From assembly GCA_964644675.1 (NCBI GenBank), contig CAZXWK010000011.1, positions 1-58,317 on the forward strand: a stretch of DNA of 58,317 bases, given 5' to 3'. The notes under the pieces are model-generated. The model was given only the letters and a program-made list of their open reading frames with translations. It did not search any database and was not told the origin of the DNA. Position 1 is the stretch's first letter, and the number at the start of each line of letters is the position of its first letter. Shown here piece after piece: positions 48,539-56,584 of the stretch. The translations under genes were made by a program, and so were the position numbers. This DNA is from CAZXWK01 sp964644675. GTDB lineage: Bacteria > Actinomycetota > Coriobacteriia > Anaerosomatales > JAAXUF01.

Positions 48539-49350
48539 TGGACATCCGGGCGATCGACCGTTCAGCGATCGGCGACAAGGGCTGGCTGCATCGCGTCTCG
48601 CCGGCGGCCAAGCTCGTGGGCTTCGCGCTCGCGCTCGGGGCGGTCGTGGTGACGTGGAACCTGTTCGTGATCCTGGGCGTGCTGCTCGCGCTCGCGGCGG
48701 CGACGGTGTCGGCCCGCGTCGACCTGCGACTCGCCTTCGGGCTCGCGGCCTACCCCGCGATCTTCGCGCTCATCTTCGCAGTGGCCTCGGCGCCCGACGC
48801 CATGACCGGAGCCGTCATCGTGCTCAAGGCCGTCTCGGCGGGGCTGGCGGCGGTCACGGTGGTGCTGACCACGCCGTACCCGCAGGTTTTCGCGCCGCTG
48901 CAGCGGATCGTGCCGGGCGTGGTGGGCGACGCGATGCTCATGACGTACCGCTCGCTCTTCCTGCTGCTCGCGAAGTTCTCGGACCTGCTGCGCGCGGCGC
49001 GGCTGCGCGCCGGGCTGCGCGGGACGCATCCGCTGCGGACCGCCCGGCTCGCGACGCAGTCGCTGGGCGGGCTGCTGCTCTACTCGATCGATCTCGCCGA
49101 GCGCGAGTACGACGTGCTGCGCCTGCGCGGCTACTCCGGCCGCCTGCGCGCGCAGCTGCCGGCGAGCCGCTCGCGCGCGCTCGACGCGGCCTTGGTCGCC
49201 ACCGCGCTCGCCGTGCTCGCCACGAGCGTCGCGTGGCGCGTGGGCTGGGTCGCGCTCAACCCCTACAGCTGGCTCGTCCCGCTCCCCGCCCTCGCGCTGC
49301 TGTGCGCGGCGGCGATCACCCGTTCCCTGCAGCCGGAGGATGCGTCATGA
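48538..49350 (+). CDS. cbiQ: ECF transporter transmembrane subunit CbiQ (EcfT)
   Basis: 270 residues from ATG 48538 (TGATG overlap with cbiM). About five hydrophobic helices are followed by the coupling helices containing ARLRAGLRG and YDVLRLRGYSGR, the two Ala-Arg-Gly-type motifs that dock onto the ATPase. N-terminal HRVSPAAKLVGF is typical of the family. It connects CbiM to the ATPase CbiO encoded next. Confidence 0.88.
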   Translation: MDIRAIDRSAIGDKGWLHRVSPAAKLVGFALALGAVVVTWNLFVILGVLLALAAATVSARVDLRLAFGLAAYPAIFALIFAVASAPDAMTGAVIVLKAVSAGLAAVTVVLTTPYPQVFAPLQRIVPGVVGDAMLMTYRSLFLLLAKFSDLLRAARLRAGLRGTHPLRTARLATQSLGGLLLYSIDLAEREYDVLRLRGYSGRLRAQLPASRSRALDAALVATALAVLATSVAWRVGWVALNPYSWLVPLPALALLCAAAITRSLQPEDAS

Positions 49351-50276
49351 CCCCGACCAGCCGACCCACACCCGCCGAGAACCCCGCGGGCGTCGCCGGG
49401 GCCGCCACGGCCTCGACCCCACGCGCCGCCGAGGAGGTCGCGCGGGTCAGCTGCGTGCGCCACTCCTACGAGGACGGCACGAGCGTCCACCTGTGCGGCA
49501 TCGACTTCGTGGCGCTGCGCGGCACGCGCACCGTCCTGCTCGGCCCCAACGGGAGCGGCAAGACGACGCTGCTCTTCCACCTGCTCGGCCTGCTCAAGTC
49601 GCAGGAGGGCGAGGTGCGCGTCTTTGGCGTGGACCCGTCGGTCGAGTGGGAGCGCGTGCGAGCGCGCATCGGCGTCGTGCTGCAGAACGTCGACGAGCAG
49701 CTGCTCATGCCCACCGTCGCCGAGGACGTCGGCTTCTCCCCGCGCCAGTACGGCCTGCCTGAGGACGAGGTCGCGTCAAGGGTCGCCGCCGCGCTCGACC
49801 TGCTGGGCATCGCCTCGCTCGCCGACCGCGTGCCCCACGACCTGTCGGGGGGCGAGAAGCGCAAGGTCGCGCTCGCCGGCGCGCTGGTGATGGAGCCGGA
49901 GCTGCTCATCCTCGACGAGCCGTTCGAGGGGCTCGACCCGGCGGCGCGCGTGGGCCTGGTCGAGCTGATCGCGCGGCTGTGCCGAGAGCGGGGCGTCACC
50001 GTGGTGATGTCCACGCACGACATCGACTCGGTCAACGAGCTCGCCGACTACGCGTACGTCCTCAAGCCCGGCGGGGAGATCGCGCTGCGCGGGACGCCCG
50101 CCGAGGTGTTCGCGCAAGCAGAGCGGCTCTCGGCGAGCAACATCAAGCCGCCGGTGCTCGCCGAGCTGTTCGCGGCGCTGCGCGCGATGGCACCGGACGC
50201 GCCGGGGCCGGAGCTCTCGGTCGACGACGCGGCGGAGGCGCTGCTCGCGTGGAAGCGCGAAGGCGAGCGCGACTAG
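49347..50276 (+). CDS. cbiO: ECF transporter ATPase CbiO
   Basis: 309 residues from ATG 49347 (ATGA overlap with cbiQ). Walker A is GPNGSGKTT, the Q-loop lies in VVLQNVDEQLLMPTVAEDVGF, the signature is LSGGEKRKVALAGAL, Walker B is LLILDEPFEGLD and the switch His is in STHD. The first 30 residues are a low-complexity Ala/Pro extension. A C-terminal tail after residue 255 is typical of CbiO/EcfA. It is the last gene of the operon. Confidence 0.9.
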   Translation: MTPTSRPTPAENPAGVAGAATASTPRAAEEVARVSCVRHSYEDGTSVHLCGIDFVALRGTRTVLLGPNGSGKTTLLFHLLGLLKSQEGEVRVFGVDPSVEWERVRARIGVVLQNVDEQLLMPTVAEDVGFSPRQYGLPEDEVASRVAAALDLLGIASLADRVPHDLSGGEKRKVALAGALVMEPELLILDEPFEGLDPAARVGLVELIARLCRERGVTVVMSTHDIDSVNELADYAYVLKPGGEIALRGTPAEVFAQAERLSASNIKPPVLAELFAALRAMAPDAPGPELSVDDAAEALLAWKREGERD

Positions 50277-50286
50277 GGGATTGCGC

Positions 50287-50307
50287 GGCGCGCGCGGAGC
50301 ACGCGCC
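50287..50307. terminator. Short hairpin between convergent genes
   Basis: A 6-bp stem GGCGCG/CGCGCC between the stops of cbiO (+) and the glycosyltransferase (-). No T-tract is present, so this is a weak call. Confidence 0.3.
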
Positions 50308-51311
50308 TACTCGCGGGTGAGGCCGTAGGCCTTCTCCCACTTCACGATCCCGTCCTCGATCGTGCGCGTCCGCGCGTACTCCTGGGCGCGCGCGCCGATC
50401 GTCCGTCGCAGGTCGATGTCCTCGACCAGCCGCGAGACCGACTTGATCCAGTCCTTGCCGTTCGCTGCGAGGAAGCCGTTCTCACCGTGCTTGATGGACT
50501 TGAGGTACGGCTCGAGCTTGGAGGCGACCGACGGGATGCCCTGCATCGAGTACTCGACGAACTTCAGGTCGCTCTTCGCCCGGTTGAACGCCGTGTCGGT
50601 GAGCGGGATGAGGCCGATGTCGAAGCTCTCGAGCAGCTTGGGGTAGTTGCGGATGTCGCACGCCGCCAGCCGGTGCACGCGCTCGCCCTCGGTGATGTTG
50701 GCGAGCATCGATCCTCCGGCGATGGCGAACTCGACGTGCGGGTAGCGGTCGAGCATCTGCTGGACCACGTCGTCGAGGATGTGCAGGTCCTCGACGTGGC
50801 TCGAGCTGCCCGCCCAACCCAGGACCACGCGGTCTTCACGCTGCTCGTGCGGCTCGGGGTAGTCCCACCCGCTCGCCGGCAGCATGTTGGGCAGCACCTT
50901 CACGTTGGGGTTGAAGGTCCTGAGCCTGTTGGCGAGGTAGTGGGTCGTGGTGGTGATCATGGCGCACTCGCGCATGCACCCGACCGCGCCGGCGAGGATC
51001 TGCGGGTTGCCCCAGACGTTGTACGCCGGGTTGTTGCGGGCCACCGACCAGAGATCGTCGTCGAGCTCGTAGACGGTGAGCTTGCCCGCGGCGTTCGCCT
51101 GGCGGATCGCCTCGAGGAAGCGCGGGTCGTACTTGCGCTGGAAGACGATGACGTCGAAGCGCTCGATGTCTTCGAGCCGGAACTTGTCGTCCATGACCAC
51201 GTCGTAGCCGAGCTTCTTGAGCTGCACGCCCGGCACGTAGGCGCGGTACCACGCGCACGCCCACCAGTCGTCGATGACGAACAGGACGCTGCGGTTGCCC
51301 GTCGTCGCCAT
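50307..51311 (-). CDS. Glycosyltransferase family 4-like (GT-B) protein
   Basis: 334 residues from ATG 51311, overlapping the stop of the flavodiiron gene by one base; the longer open frame is a shadow of that gene. Features: an N-terminal Rossmann strand (VLFVIDDWWACAWYRA), a nucleotide-sugar-binding C-terminal half (RVVLGWAGSSSHVEDLHIL, FDIGLIPLTDTAFNRAKSDLKFVEYSMQGIPSVAS) with the conserved K-x-x-E-Y motif, and a C-terminal helix. The acceptor is unknown. Coupling to a flavodiiron gene is odd and may be coincidental. Confidence 0.82.
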   Translation of the reverse strand: MATTGNRSVLFVIDDWWACAWYRAYVPGVQLKKLGYDVVMDDKFRLEDIERFDVIVFQRKYDPRFLEAIRQANAAGKLTVYELDDDLWSVARNNPAYNVWGNPQILAGAVGCMRECAMITTTTHYLANRLRTFNPNVKVLPNMLPASGWDYPEPHEQREDRVVLGWAGSSSHVEDLHILDDVVQQMLDRYPHVEFAIAGGSMLANITEGERVHRLAACDIRNYPKLLESFDIGLIPLTDTAFNRAKSDLKFVEYSMQGIPSVASKLEPYLKSIKHGENGFLAANGKDWIKSVSRLVEDIDLRRTIGARAQEYARTRTIEDGIVKWEKAYGLTRE

Positions 51312-52516
51312 CAGTCGAAGTCGACCTTCGCCTTGACGAGGGCTGCCATCTCGGCGCCCCACGCACGGGCGCCGGCGAGGTCCTCGGGCGACGGCTTGTA
51401 CTTGCACGTGAAGTCGGACATGGGCAGCTCGAACCCGATCTCCTCGAGGCGCGCCTGCATCTGCTTGGTCGCTCCGCTCGACCACCCGTAGCTGCCGAAG
51501 ACGCCGGCGAGCTTGTTCTTGGGCTTCAGGCCCGAGATGTACTGCAGATAGCCGGCGACGCGGTAGAGCATGCCGTGGTGCAGCGTCGGGCTGCCCAGGA
51601 GCAGGGCGCGACTGTTGAGCAGGTGGCGCGTGATCCCCGCCTGGCTGCTCTCGGCGAGGTCGAAGAGGTGGACGTCGGTGCCGCACTCGCTCGCGCCGTC
51701 GGCGATCTCGCGGGCGAGGATGTCGGTCGAGCCCCACATGGTGGAGTAGACGACGACGAGCTTGTCCTCGGTCTCGCCGGCGGTGTAGCGGTCGTAGATG
51801 TCGATCGCCGTGGGAACCGTGTCGCGGCGCCAGACCACGCCGTGAGACGGGGCGATGGTGTCGCACGTCCAGCCCAGCTCGGCGATCTTTGAGACGGCCT
51901 TGCCCACCTGCGTGCCCAGCGGCATGAGGATGTTGGCGTAGTAGGCGATCAGCTCCTCGACCGCGAGGTCGAGCCCGACCTCGTCGGCGAAGCGCTCGGA
52001 ACTCGCGAGGTGCTGGCCGAACGCGTCGTTGCACATGAGCGTGCAGGACTCGGGGCAGAACGTGAACATGGAGTCGGGCCAGTGGACCATGGGCATGGGC
52101 AGGAACTTGAGCGTCTTGCCGCCCAGATCGATCGAGTCGTCGGCGCCGACGGGGTCGATCTGCAGGTCGGGGCCGTGGTACTCGGCGATGCCGCGAACGC
52201 CGCCGGCACTCGCGACGACCTTGGCCTGCGGGATCGCGTTCATCGCAAGGCGCAGGCCGCTGTTGTGGTCGGGCTCGATGTGGTTGACCACGATGTAGTC
52301 GATCTTCTCGAGCGGAACGACCTCTTTGATGCGCTCGAGCATCTCGGGCACGAACGGCGTCTTCACCGTGTCGATCAGCGCGATCTTCTCGGCGCCGATG
52401 ACCAGGTAGGCGTTGTAGGTGGTGCCGTTAGGCGTCTCGTAGCCGTGGAAGTCGCGGAGGTTCCAGTCGATGGCGCCAACCCAGTGGATGCCGTCGGATA
52501 CCTTGACTGCCTGCAT
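51311..52516 (-). CDS. A-type flavodiiron protein (FprA/Roo-like)
   Basis: 401 residues from ATG 52516, with AGGAAAGGA upstream. The N-terminal beta-lactamase-like domain carries the diiron ligands (VVNHIEPDHNSG, HWPDSMF, APSHGVVW). The C-terminal flavodoxin domain starts near VVVYSTMWGSTD and includes LGSPTLHHGMLY and FGSYGWSSG. These enzymes reduce O2 or NO to harmless products with electrons from rubredoxin or F420H2, and protect strict anaerobes. No rubredoxin gene adjoins. The protein supports an anaerobic host whose hydrogenase and formate dehydrogenase are oxygen-sensitive. Confidence 0.93.
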   Translation of the reverse strand: MQAVKVSDGIHWVGAIDWNLRDFHGYETPNGTTYNAYLVIGAEKIALIDTVKTPFVPEMLERIKEVVPLEKIDYIVVNHIEPDHNSGLRLAMNAIPQAKVVASAGGVRGIAEYHGPDLQIDPVGADDSIDLGGKTLKFLPMPMVHWPDSMFTFCPESCTLMCNDAFGQHLASSERFADEVGLDLAVEELIAYYANILMPLGTQVGKAVSKIAELGWTCDTIAPSHGVVWRRDTVPTAIDIYDRYTAGETEDKLVVVYSTMWGSTDILAREIADGASECGTDVHLFDLAESSQAGITRHLLNSRALLLGSPTLHHGMLYRVAGYLQYISGLKPKNKLAGVFGSYGWSSGATKQMQARLEEIGFELPMSDFTCKYKPSPEDLAGARAWGAEMAALVKAKVDFD

Positions 52517-52722
52517 GATCGCGGTCCTTTCCTGTGTGCTCCGGTGCCCAGAAACGAAGCATAGCCCAACCCGACCCGCTCCTGATTGATGCCCGACAAG
52601 CCCCGCCGAGAAAACACGGCGCATCGCCGGCACCGACCTGACCGCTCCGCGCCGGCTCCGCGAGCGGCGCGACCTCTGCTACGCTTCTGCGACACACGCA
52701 CCCGACGGCGAAGGGGTACGCC

Positions 52723-53496
52723 GTGGACTACCCGGAGCACATGCAGCCGTACGTCGCCGAGCAGATGCGGCCGTTCAAGACGCGCATCAAGATGGACTTC
52801 CGAGTCGAGGGCCGCAACTACAACATCCGCAAGAACCCCGAGCTCACGCCCATCATCATCAACAACTTCAACCGGCTGACGTACTTCTCGCGCACGCTCG
52901 ACGCGCTGCGCAGCCGCGGCTACGAGAACCTCTACGTCATCGACAACGCCAGCACCTACGAGCCCCTGCTCGACTACTACCGCGCCGAGAAGCTCCGCGT
53001 GTTCTACCTCGACCAGAACGTGGGCTACCTCGCGCTGTGGCGCACGTCGATCTACAAGAACTTCGTCCACAGCTACTACGCCTACACCGACCCCGACATC
53101 GAGCCGGTTCCCGAGTGCCCCGCCGACTTCATGACGCACTTCCTGGGCGTGCTCGACCGCTACCCCGACGTCGCCAAGGTGGGCTTCGGCCTCGCGATCG
53201 ACGACATCCCGCTCAGCTACGAGCTGGGCGGCGAGGTCATGAAGCACGAGATGCAGTTCCACATGGACTCGCCCGAGGAGGGTCTGTTCAACGCGCCCAT
53301 CGACACGACGTTCGCGCTCTACCGGCCCAAGAAGATCGGCGGCTGGTGGCTCAAGGGCATCCGCACCACCAAGCCCTACCTCGCGCGGCACCTGCCGTGG
53401 TACGCCGACTCGGCGCATCCCACCGAGGAGGAGCTGTTCTACCAGCGCACGACGCAGGCGTCGACGCACTGGACGCAGCTCGAGGGCGGCCGGTAG
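52723..53496 (+). CDS. Glycosyltransferase family 2-like protein (257 aa)
   Basis: Starts at GTG 52723 with AAGGGG upstream. A GT-A-like core is visible: PIIINNFNRLTYFSRTLDAL, NLYVIDNASTYEPLLDYY, VFYLDQNVGYLALW and the DxD-like YAYTDPDIEPVPECP. A later segment has the shape of an acceptor-binding region (FALYRPKKIGGWWLKGIRTTKPYLARHLPWY). The acceptor is unknown; cell-surface glycan synthesis is likely. It is divergent from the flavodiiron gene and convergent with the next glycosyltransferase. Confidence 0.75.
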   Translation: MDYPEHMQPYVAEQMRPFKTRIKMDFRVEGRNYNIRKNPELTPIIINNFNRLTYFSRTLDALRSRGYENLYVIDNASTYEPLLDYYRAEKLRVFYLDQNVGYLALWRTSIYKNFVHSYYAYTDPDIEPVPECPADFMTHFLGVLDRYPDVAKVGFGLAIDDIPLSYELGGEVMKHEMQFHMDSPEEGLFNAPIDTTFALYRPKKIGGWWLKGIRTTKPYLARHLPWYADSAHPTEEELFYQRTTQASTHWTQLEGGR

Positions 53497-53501
53497 AGCA
53501 A

Positions 53502-53532
53502 GCGCCGAGAAGCGCGAGCCCGCGCTCGGCGC
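53502..53532. terminator. Bidirectional hairpin terminator between convergent glycosyltransferase genes
   Basis: An 8-bp stem GCGCCGAG/CTCGGCGC with an inner GC-rich hairpin fills the 37-bp gap between the two stops. Its left arm contains part of the over-represented octamer GCCGAGAA. Confidence 0.55.
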
Positions 53533-53533
53533 G

Positions 53534-54361
53534 CTACAGCACGCCCCACTCGCGACCGACGTTGGCGGTCAGCAGCTTCTCGGCGGCCTTGGCCTCGTAG
53601 AGCGCCCGGTTGTCCTGCTCGGTGCCGGGACCGCCCTTGGCCGAGGCCGGGCTCGTGTAGTGGTGCTGGTGCACGCACACCGCATCCTCGAGGTGTGCCA
53701 TCTCGAAGCCGTTGTCGGCGAGCCGGCGCAGGAAGTCGTTGTCCTCGTACGCGCTCCCCGCCGAGAAGTCCTCGTCGATGCCGCCGACGCCGATGAAGTC
53801 GTCGCGCCGCATCGCGGCGCAGAAGTAGAGGCCGCGGCCCAGGTAGGCCGGGTGCTCGTACCAGCCGTCGTCACCGTCGAAACTCGCGGCGCGCGCGAGC
53901 GGCTGGATGCGCGAGACGACGCCGGGGACGAACCCGGGATCGGTCGGGTCGAGCGCGTCGATGATCGCCTGGTTGCCCTCCGAGATCGAGTAGCACAGCG
54001 CGACCGCGTAGCGGTGCGACAGGGCGCCCGCGGCGGCCCGCACGACGTCGAGGACCGGGCTGATCGGCATGGTCTCGGGGTTGGTGATGACGACGACGTC
54101 ACCGGTGGCAGCGAGCACGCTCGCGTTGATGGGCACGGCGGGATTGCGGCCGACCTTGGTCACGCGCTGCAGTACGCGGACGTCGAGGATCTGGGCGAAC
54201 TCCTCGGCGACGGGGGCAGCGGCGAGCTCGGGATCGCTCAGGTCGTCGACGATGACGAACTCGACGTCGTCGAGGTCGGCGTGGAGCCAGCGGTACGCCC
54301 ACAGCGTGTTGCGCAGCAACGCCGGCCGGTTGTAGTACGCCATCGTCACTGAGACCTTCAC
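53534..54361 (-). CDS. Glycosyltransferase family 2 (275 aa)
   Basis: Starts at GTG 54361. GT2 landmarks are VSVTMAYYNRPALLRNTLWAY, FVIVDDLSDPE, NASVLAATGDVVVITNPETMP (DxD region replaced by TNPE), AAMRRDDFIGVGGIDEDF and AYEDNDFLRRLADNGFEMAHLED. The family transfers a sugar from a nucleotide sugar onto a surface polymer or lipid. The acceptor cannot be deduced. It is convergent with the upstream plus-strand glycosyltransferase. Confidence 0.85.
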   Translation of the reverse strand: MKVSVTMAYYNRPALLRNTLWAYRWLHADLDDVEFVIVDDLSDPELAAAPVAEEFAQILDVRVLQRVTKVGRNPAVPINASVLAATGDVVVITNPETMPISPVLDVVRAAAGALSHRYAVALCYSISEGNQAIIDALDPTDPGFVPGVVSRIQPLARAASFDGDDGWYEHPAYLGRGLYFCAAMRRDDFIGVGGIDEDFSAGSAYEDNDFLRRLADNGFEMAHLEDAVCVHQHHYTSPASAKGGPGTEQDNRALYEAKAAEKLLTANVGREWGVL

Positions 54362-54397
54362 GGCGCTCCGATCCGAGAGGTGACGCGGGCGTTCCGG

Positions 54398-55405
54398 CTA
54401 GTTCTGGCGCTTGATGAAGAAGTCGGCCATCCCGGCGAGCAGGTCGCGCGCGCGGGTCTTGGGCAGCTCGGACTCGAGCGCAGCCTTCGCGTCGACGACC
54501 AGGTCACGCGCGAAGCTGTTCGCGAAGTCGATCGAGCCGGCGTCGCGCATGATGCCGACGGCCTCGTCGAGCACCGCCGCGTCGGTCTCGCGTGCCGAGA
54601 GGATCGCGAGCAGCCGGTCGCGCTGCGCCGAGTGCTGCAGGGCGTGGATCGCGACGAGCGTGCGCTTGCCCTCGGTGATGTCGGAGCGGAAGTCCTTGCC
54701 CACCGACTCCTTCTTGCCGACCAGGTTGAGCACGTCGTCCTGGATCTGGAACGCGAGACCCGAGGCCATGCCGAACGCGCGCAGCGTCGCGATCTGCGTC
54801 TCGCTGCCGCCGCCCACGATGGCGCCCACGGCGAGCGGCACGGCGCCCGAGTAGAACGCCGTCTTGTGGTTCGCCATGGTCAGGTAGTCCTCGGTGGTGA
54901 GGTCGAAGCGGTCGTCGCGCGCCCAACCGATGTCGAGCGCCTGGCCCTCGATGGTGCGCGTCGTCATGTCGACGAGCTCCTTGAGCACGCGCAGCTTCAC
55001 CGCGTCTTCGAGGCCCGGGTCGTCGACGACGGTCCCGGTCACCAGCGACAGCGCGAGGTCGCCCGCGTTGATGGCGAGCCCCTCGCCCTCGCTGATGTGC
55101 ATACACGGCTCGCCTCGGCGAGTCTGCGAGGCGTCCTCGATGTCGTCGTGGATGAGCGCTGCCGTGTGGAAGTGCTCGATGGCGGCGGCGCTGGGGTAGG
55201 CCTTGGCCGGGTCGCCGCCCACCGCTTCGCACGCGAGCAGGCAGATGAGCGGACGGTGCCGCTTGCCGGCGTTCGACGAGTAACCCGCAAGCGGCCCGTA
55301 GAGGTAGCGCTTCATGTCGGGGTGCGTGCCGTCGGCGAAGAACGTCGCGAGATAGTCGTCGATCTTCTTGGAGTTGCGCTTGAGGTAGAGCTCGAAGCCG
55401 ATCAA
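54398..55405 (-). CDS. Polyprenyl diphosphate synthase
   Basis: 335 residues from TTG 55405, preceded by GGAGGGG. It is an all-helical trans-prenyltransferase. The first Asp-rich motif is IHDDIEDAS and the second is FQIQDDVLNLVG followed by GKDFRSDITEGKRT. GKRHRPLICLLA supplies the diphosphate-binding Arg/Lys. Chain length cannot be set with certainty; a medium-chain product for menaquinone or lipid carriers is typical. Menaquinone would be the partner of the membrane cytochrome b, but no men gene is in the window. Confidence 0.92.
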   Translation of the reverse strand: MIGFELYLKRNSKKIDDYLATFFADGTHPDMKRYLYGPLAGYSSNAGKRHRPLICLLACEAVGGDPAKAYPSAAAIEHFHTAALIHDDIEDASQTRRGEPCMHISEGEGLAINAGDLALSLVTGTVVDDPGLEDAVKLRVLKELVDMTTRTIEGQALDIGWARDDRFDLTTEDYLTMANHKTAFYSGAVPLAVGAIVGGGSETQIATLRAFGMASGLAFQIQDDVLNLVGKKESVGKDFRSDITEGKRTLVAIHALQHSAQRDRLLAILSARETDAAVLDEAVGIMRDAGSIDFANSFARDLVVDAKAALESELPKTRARDLLAGMADFFIKRQN

Positions 55406-55612
55406 AGACCCCTCCAGACGGGTTTCTCGGCGACCTGGCTGCTGGCGGAAGCCGCGCCGTCAGGCCTGACAAGCCGAGTATTCGCGCGTTATGGTATCAG
55501 ACGGGGAATCTCTCACGCGGAAGTCCCGCAAACGCTCTCCGACTGGTAACGGGTACCAAGTACCCAACCGGCAATGCCGCAGGTCCTGCGGCGCGATGAA
55601 GGAGGGGGTTCG

Positions 55613-56122
55613 ATGGGCACCGATCCGAACCTGTACACGAGTTCCAGTTCGGCGGCGGGCAGCGGAGCGCTGATCGCCGCGATGGGGACCTATTGGCTGT
55701 TCATGATGGTGATCCTGGTTCTGGCCATCGTCGCCCTGTGGAAGATCTTCACCAAGGCGGGCGAAGAGGGCTGGAAGTCCATCATCCCGATCTACAACAC
55801 GATCATCCTGCTCAAGATCGTGGGACGTCCGTGGTGGTGGATCCTTCTGTTCCTGATCCCGCTCGTGAACATCGTCGTCATCATCATCGTCTACAACGAC
55901 CTGTCCAAGTCGTTCGGGCACGGGATGGGCTTCACGCTCGGACTTCTCTTCCTGAACGTCATCTTCTTCTTGATCCTGGGCTTCGGCAGCTCGCGCTACG
56001 TCGGCCCGGGCGGCAAGGCCATGGCCGCGGCTCCGGCAGGCGCGTACGCTCCGCAGCCGCAGTACTCCCCGCCGCCTCCCCCGCCCAGCCAGCCCCCCGC
56101 GCCTCCCGCGCCTCCGGCGTAG
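55613..56122 (+). CDS. DUF5684-like small membrane protein (169 aa)
   Basis: Starts at ATG 55613 with GGAGGGGG upstream. Three to four hydrophobic helices (about 28-46, 70-96, 105-125) include AGEEGWKSIIPIYNTIILLKIVGRPWWWILLFLIPLVNIVV, the signature pattern of DUF5684/signal-peptidase-I-like neighbours. The C-terminus is a Pro-rich tail (PQPQYSPPPPPPSQPPAPPAPPA). The function is unknown. The gene stands alone on the plus strand. Confidence 0.75.
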   Translation: MGTDPNLYTSSSSAAGSGALIAAMGTYWLFMMVILVLAIVALWKIFTKAGEEGWKSIIPIYNTIILLKIVGRPWWWILLFLIPLVNIVVIIIVYNDLSKSFGHGMGFTLGLLFLNVIFFLILGFGSSRYVGPGGKAMAAAPAGAYAPQPQYSPPPPPPSQPPAPPAPPA

Positions 56123-56153
56123 GCTCGCCGAGCGGGCACACGCACTGACGACG

Positions 56154-56183
56154 AAGCGCCGTCGCGGCAACGCGGCGGCGCTT
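56154..56183 (+). terminator. Hairpin terminator after DUF5684-like gene
   Basis: A 12-bp stem AAGCGCCGTCGC/GCGGCGGCGCTT (one G-T) with a 6-nt loop, followed by a short T-containing stretch. It lies between convergent transcripts and may serve both. Confidence 0.65.
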
Positions 56184-56221
56184 CTGCGTGCGTGCGGTGG
56201 ATCGCTGGAGTGCTGCCGTCC

Positions 56222-56584
56222 CTACGGCCACACGAGCGTCGACGCCCACCACGTGCCGAGCCCGTAGACCACCAGGAACGCGACGTGCTTGCCGATGAGG
56301 GCCTTGCGCTTGCCGGGCAGCTCGGCGGGCGGGGTCTGCTTGCGCCAGTAGACGAGCCGCACCGCGCCGGTCACGGCGATGACCGCGAGCGCGCCCAGGA
56401 GCAGCCAGAAGATGAGCTGCGAGGTGTCGGCCATCGTGCGCCACGCCAGCTTGCTGCCTGCCGCGACGAAGAGCGGTTGCTGCCGGTCGAAGACCACGAG
56501 CACGATGAGGCACGCGGCCCACAGCCCCGTCGCCACGTCGTGAAGCCAGTTGTTCGCGAGCCGTACGTATTCGTTATCGAGCAT
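56222..56584 (-). CDS. Small three-helix membrane protein (120 aa)
   Basis: Three hydrophobic helices at about 15-33, 55-76 and 98-117 (DVATGLWAACLIVLVVF, LIFWLLLGALAVIAVTGAVRLVYW, HVAFLVVYGLGTWWASTLVW), with a His in the N-terminal WLHD motif and another at the start of helix 3. It vaguely recalls CopD-like or small cytochrome-b-like membrane proteins, but I cannot place it. It overlaps the end of the FetB-like gene by 11 bp, so it is probably co-expressed with that transporter. Confidence 0.7.
   Translation of the reverse strand: MLDNEYVRLANNWLHDVATGLWAACLIVLVVFDRQQPLFVAAGSKLAWRTMADTSQLIFWLLLGALAVIAVTGAVRLVYWRKQTPPAELPGKRKALIGKHVAFLVVYGLGTWWASTLVWP

Noticed and set aside
52517..52722. A tRNA or small RNA gene in the gaps at 52.5-52.7 kb and 55.4-55.6 kb
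   Set aside because: No cloverleaf or terminator with a T-tract could be found by eye; only small GC palindromes and possible promoters are present.
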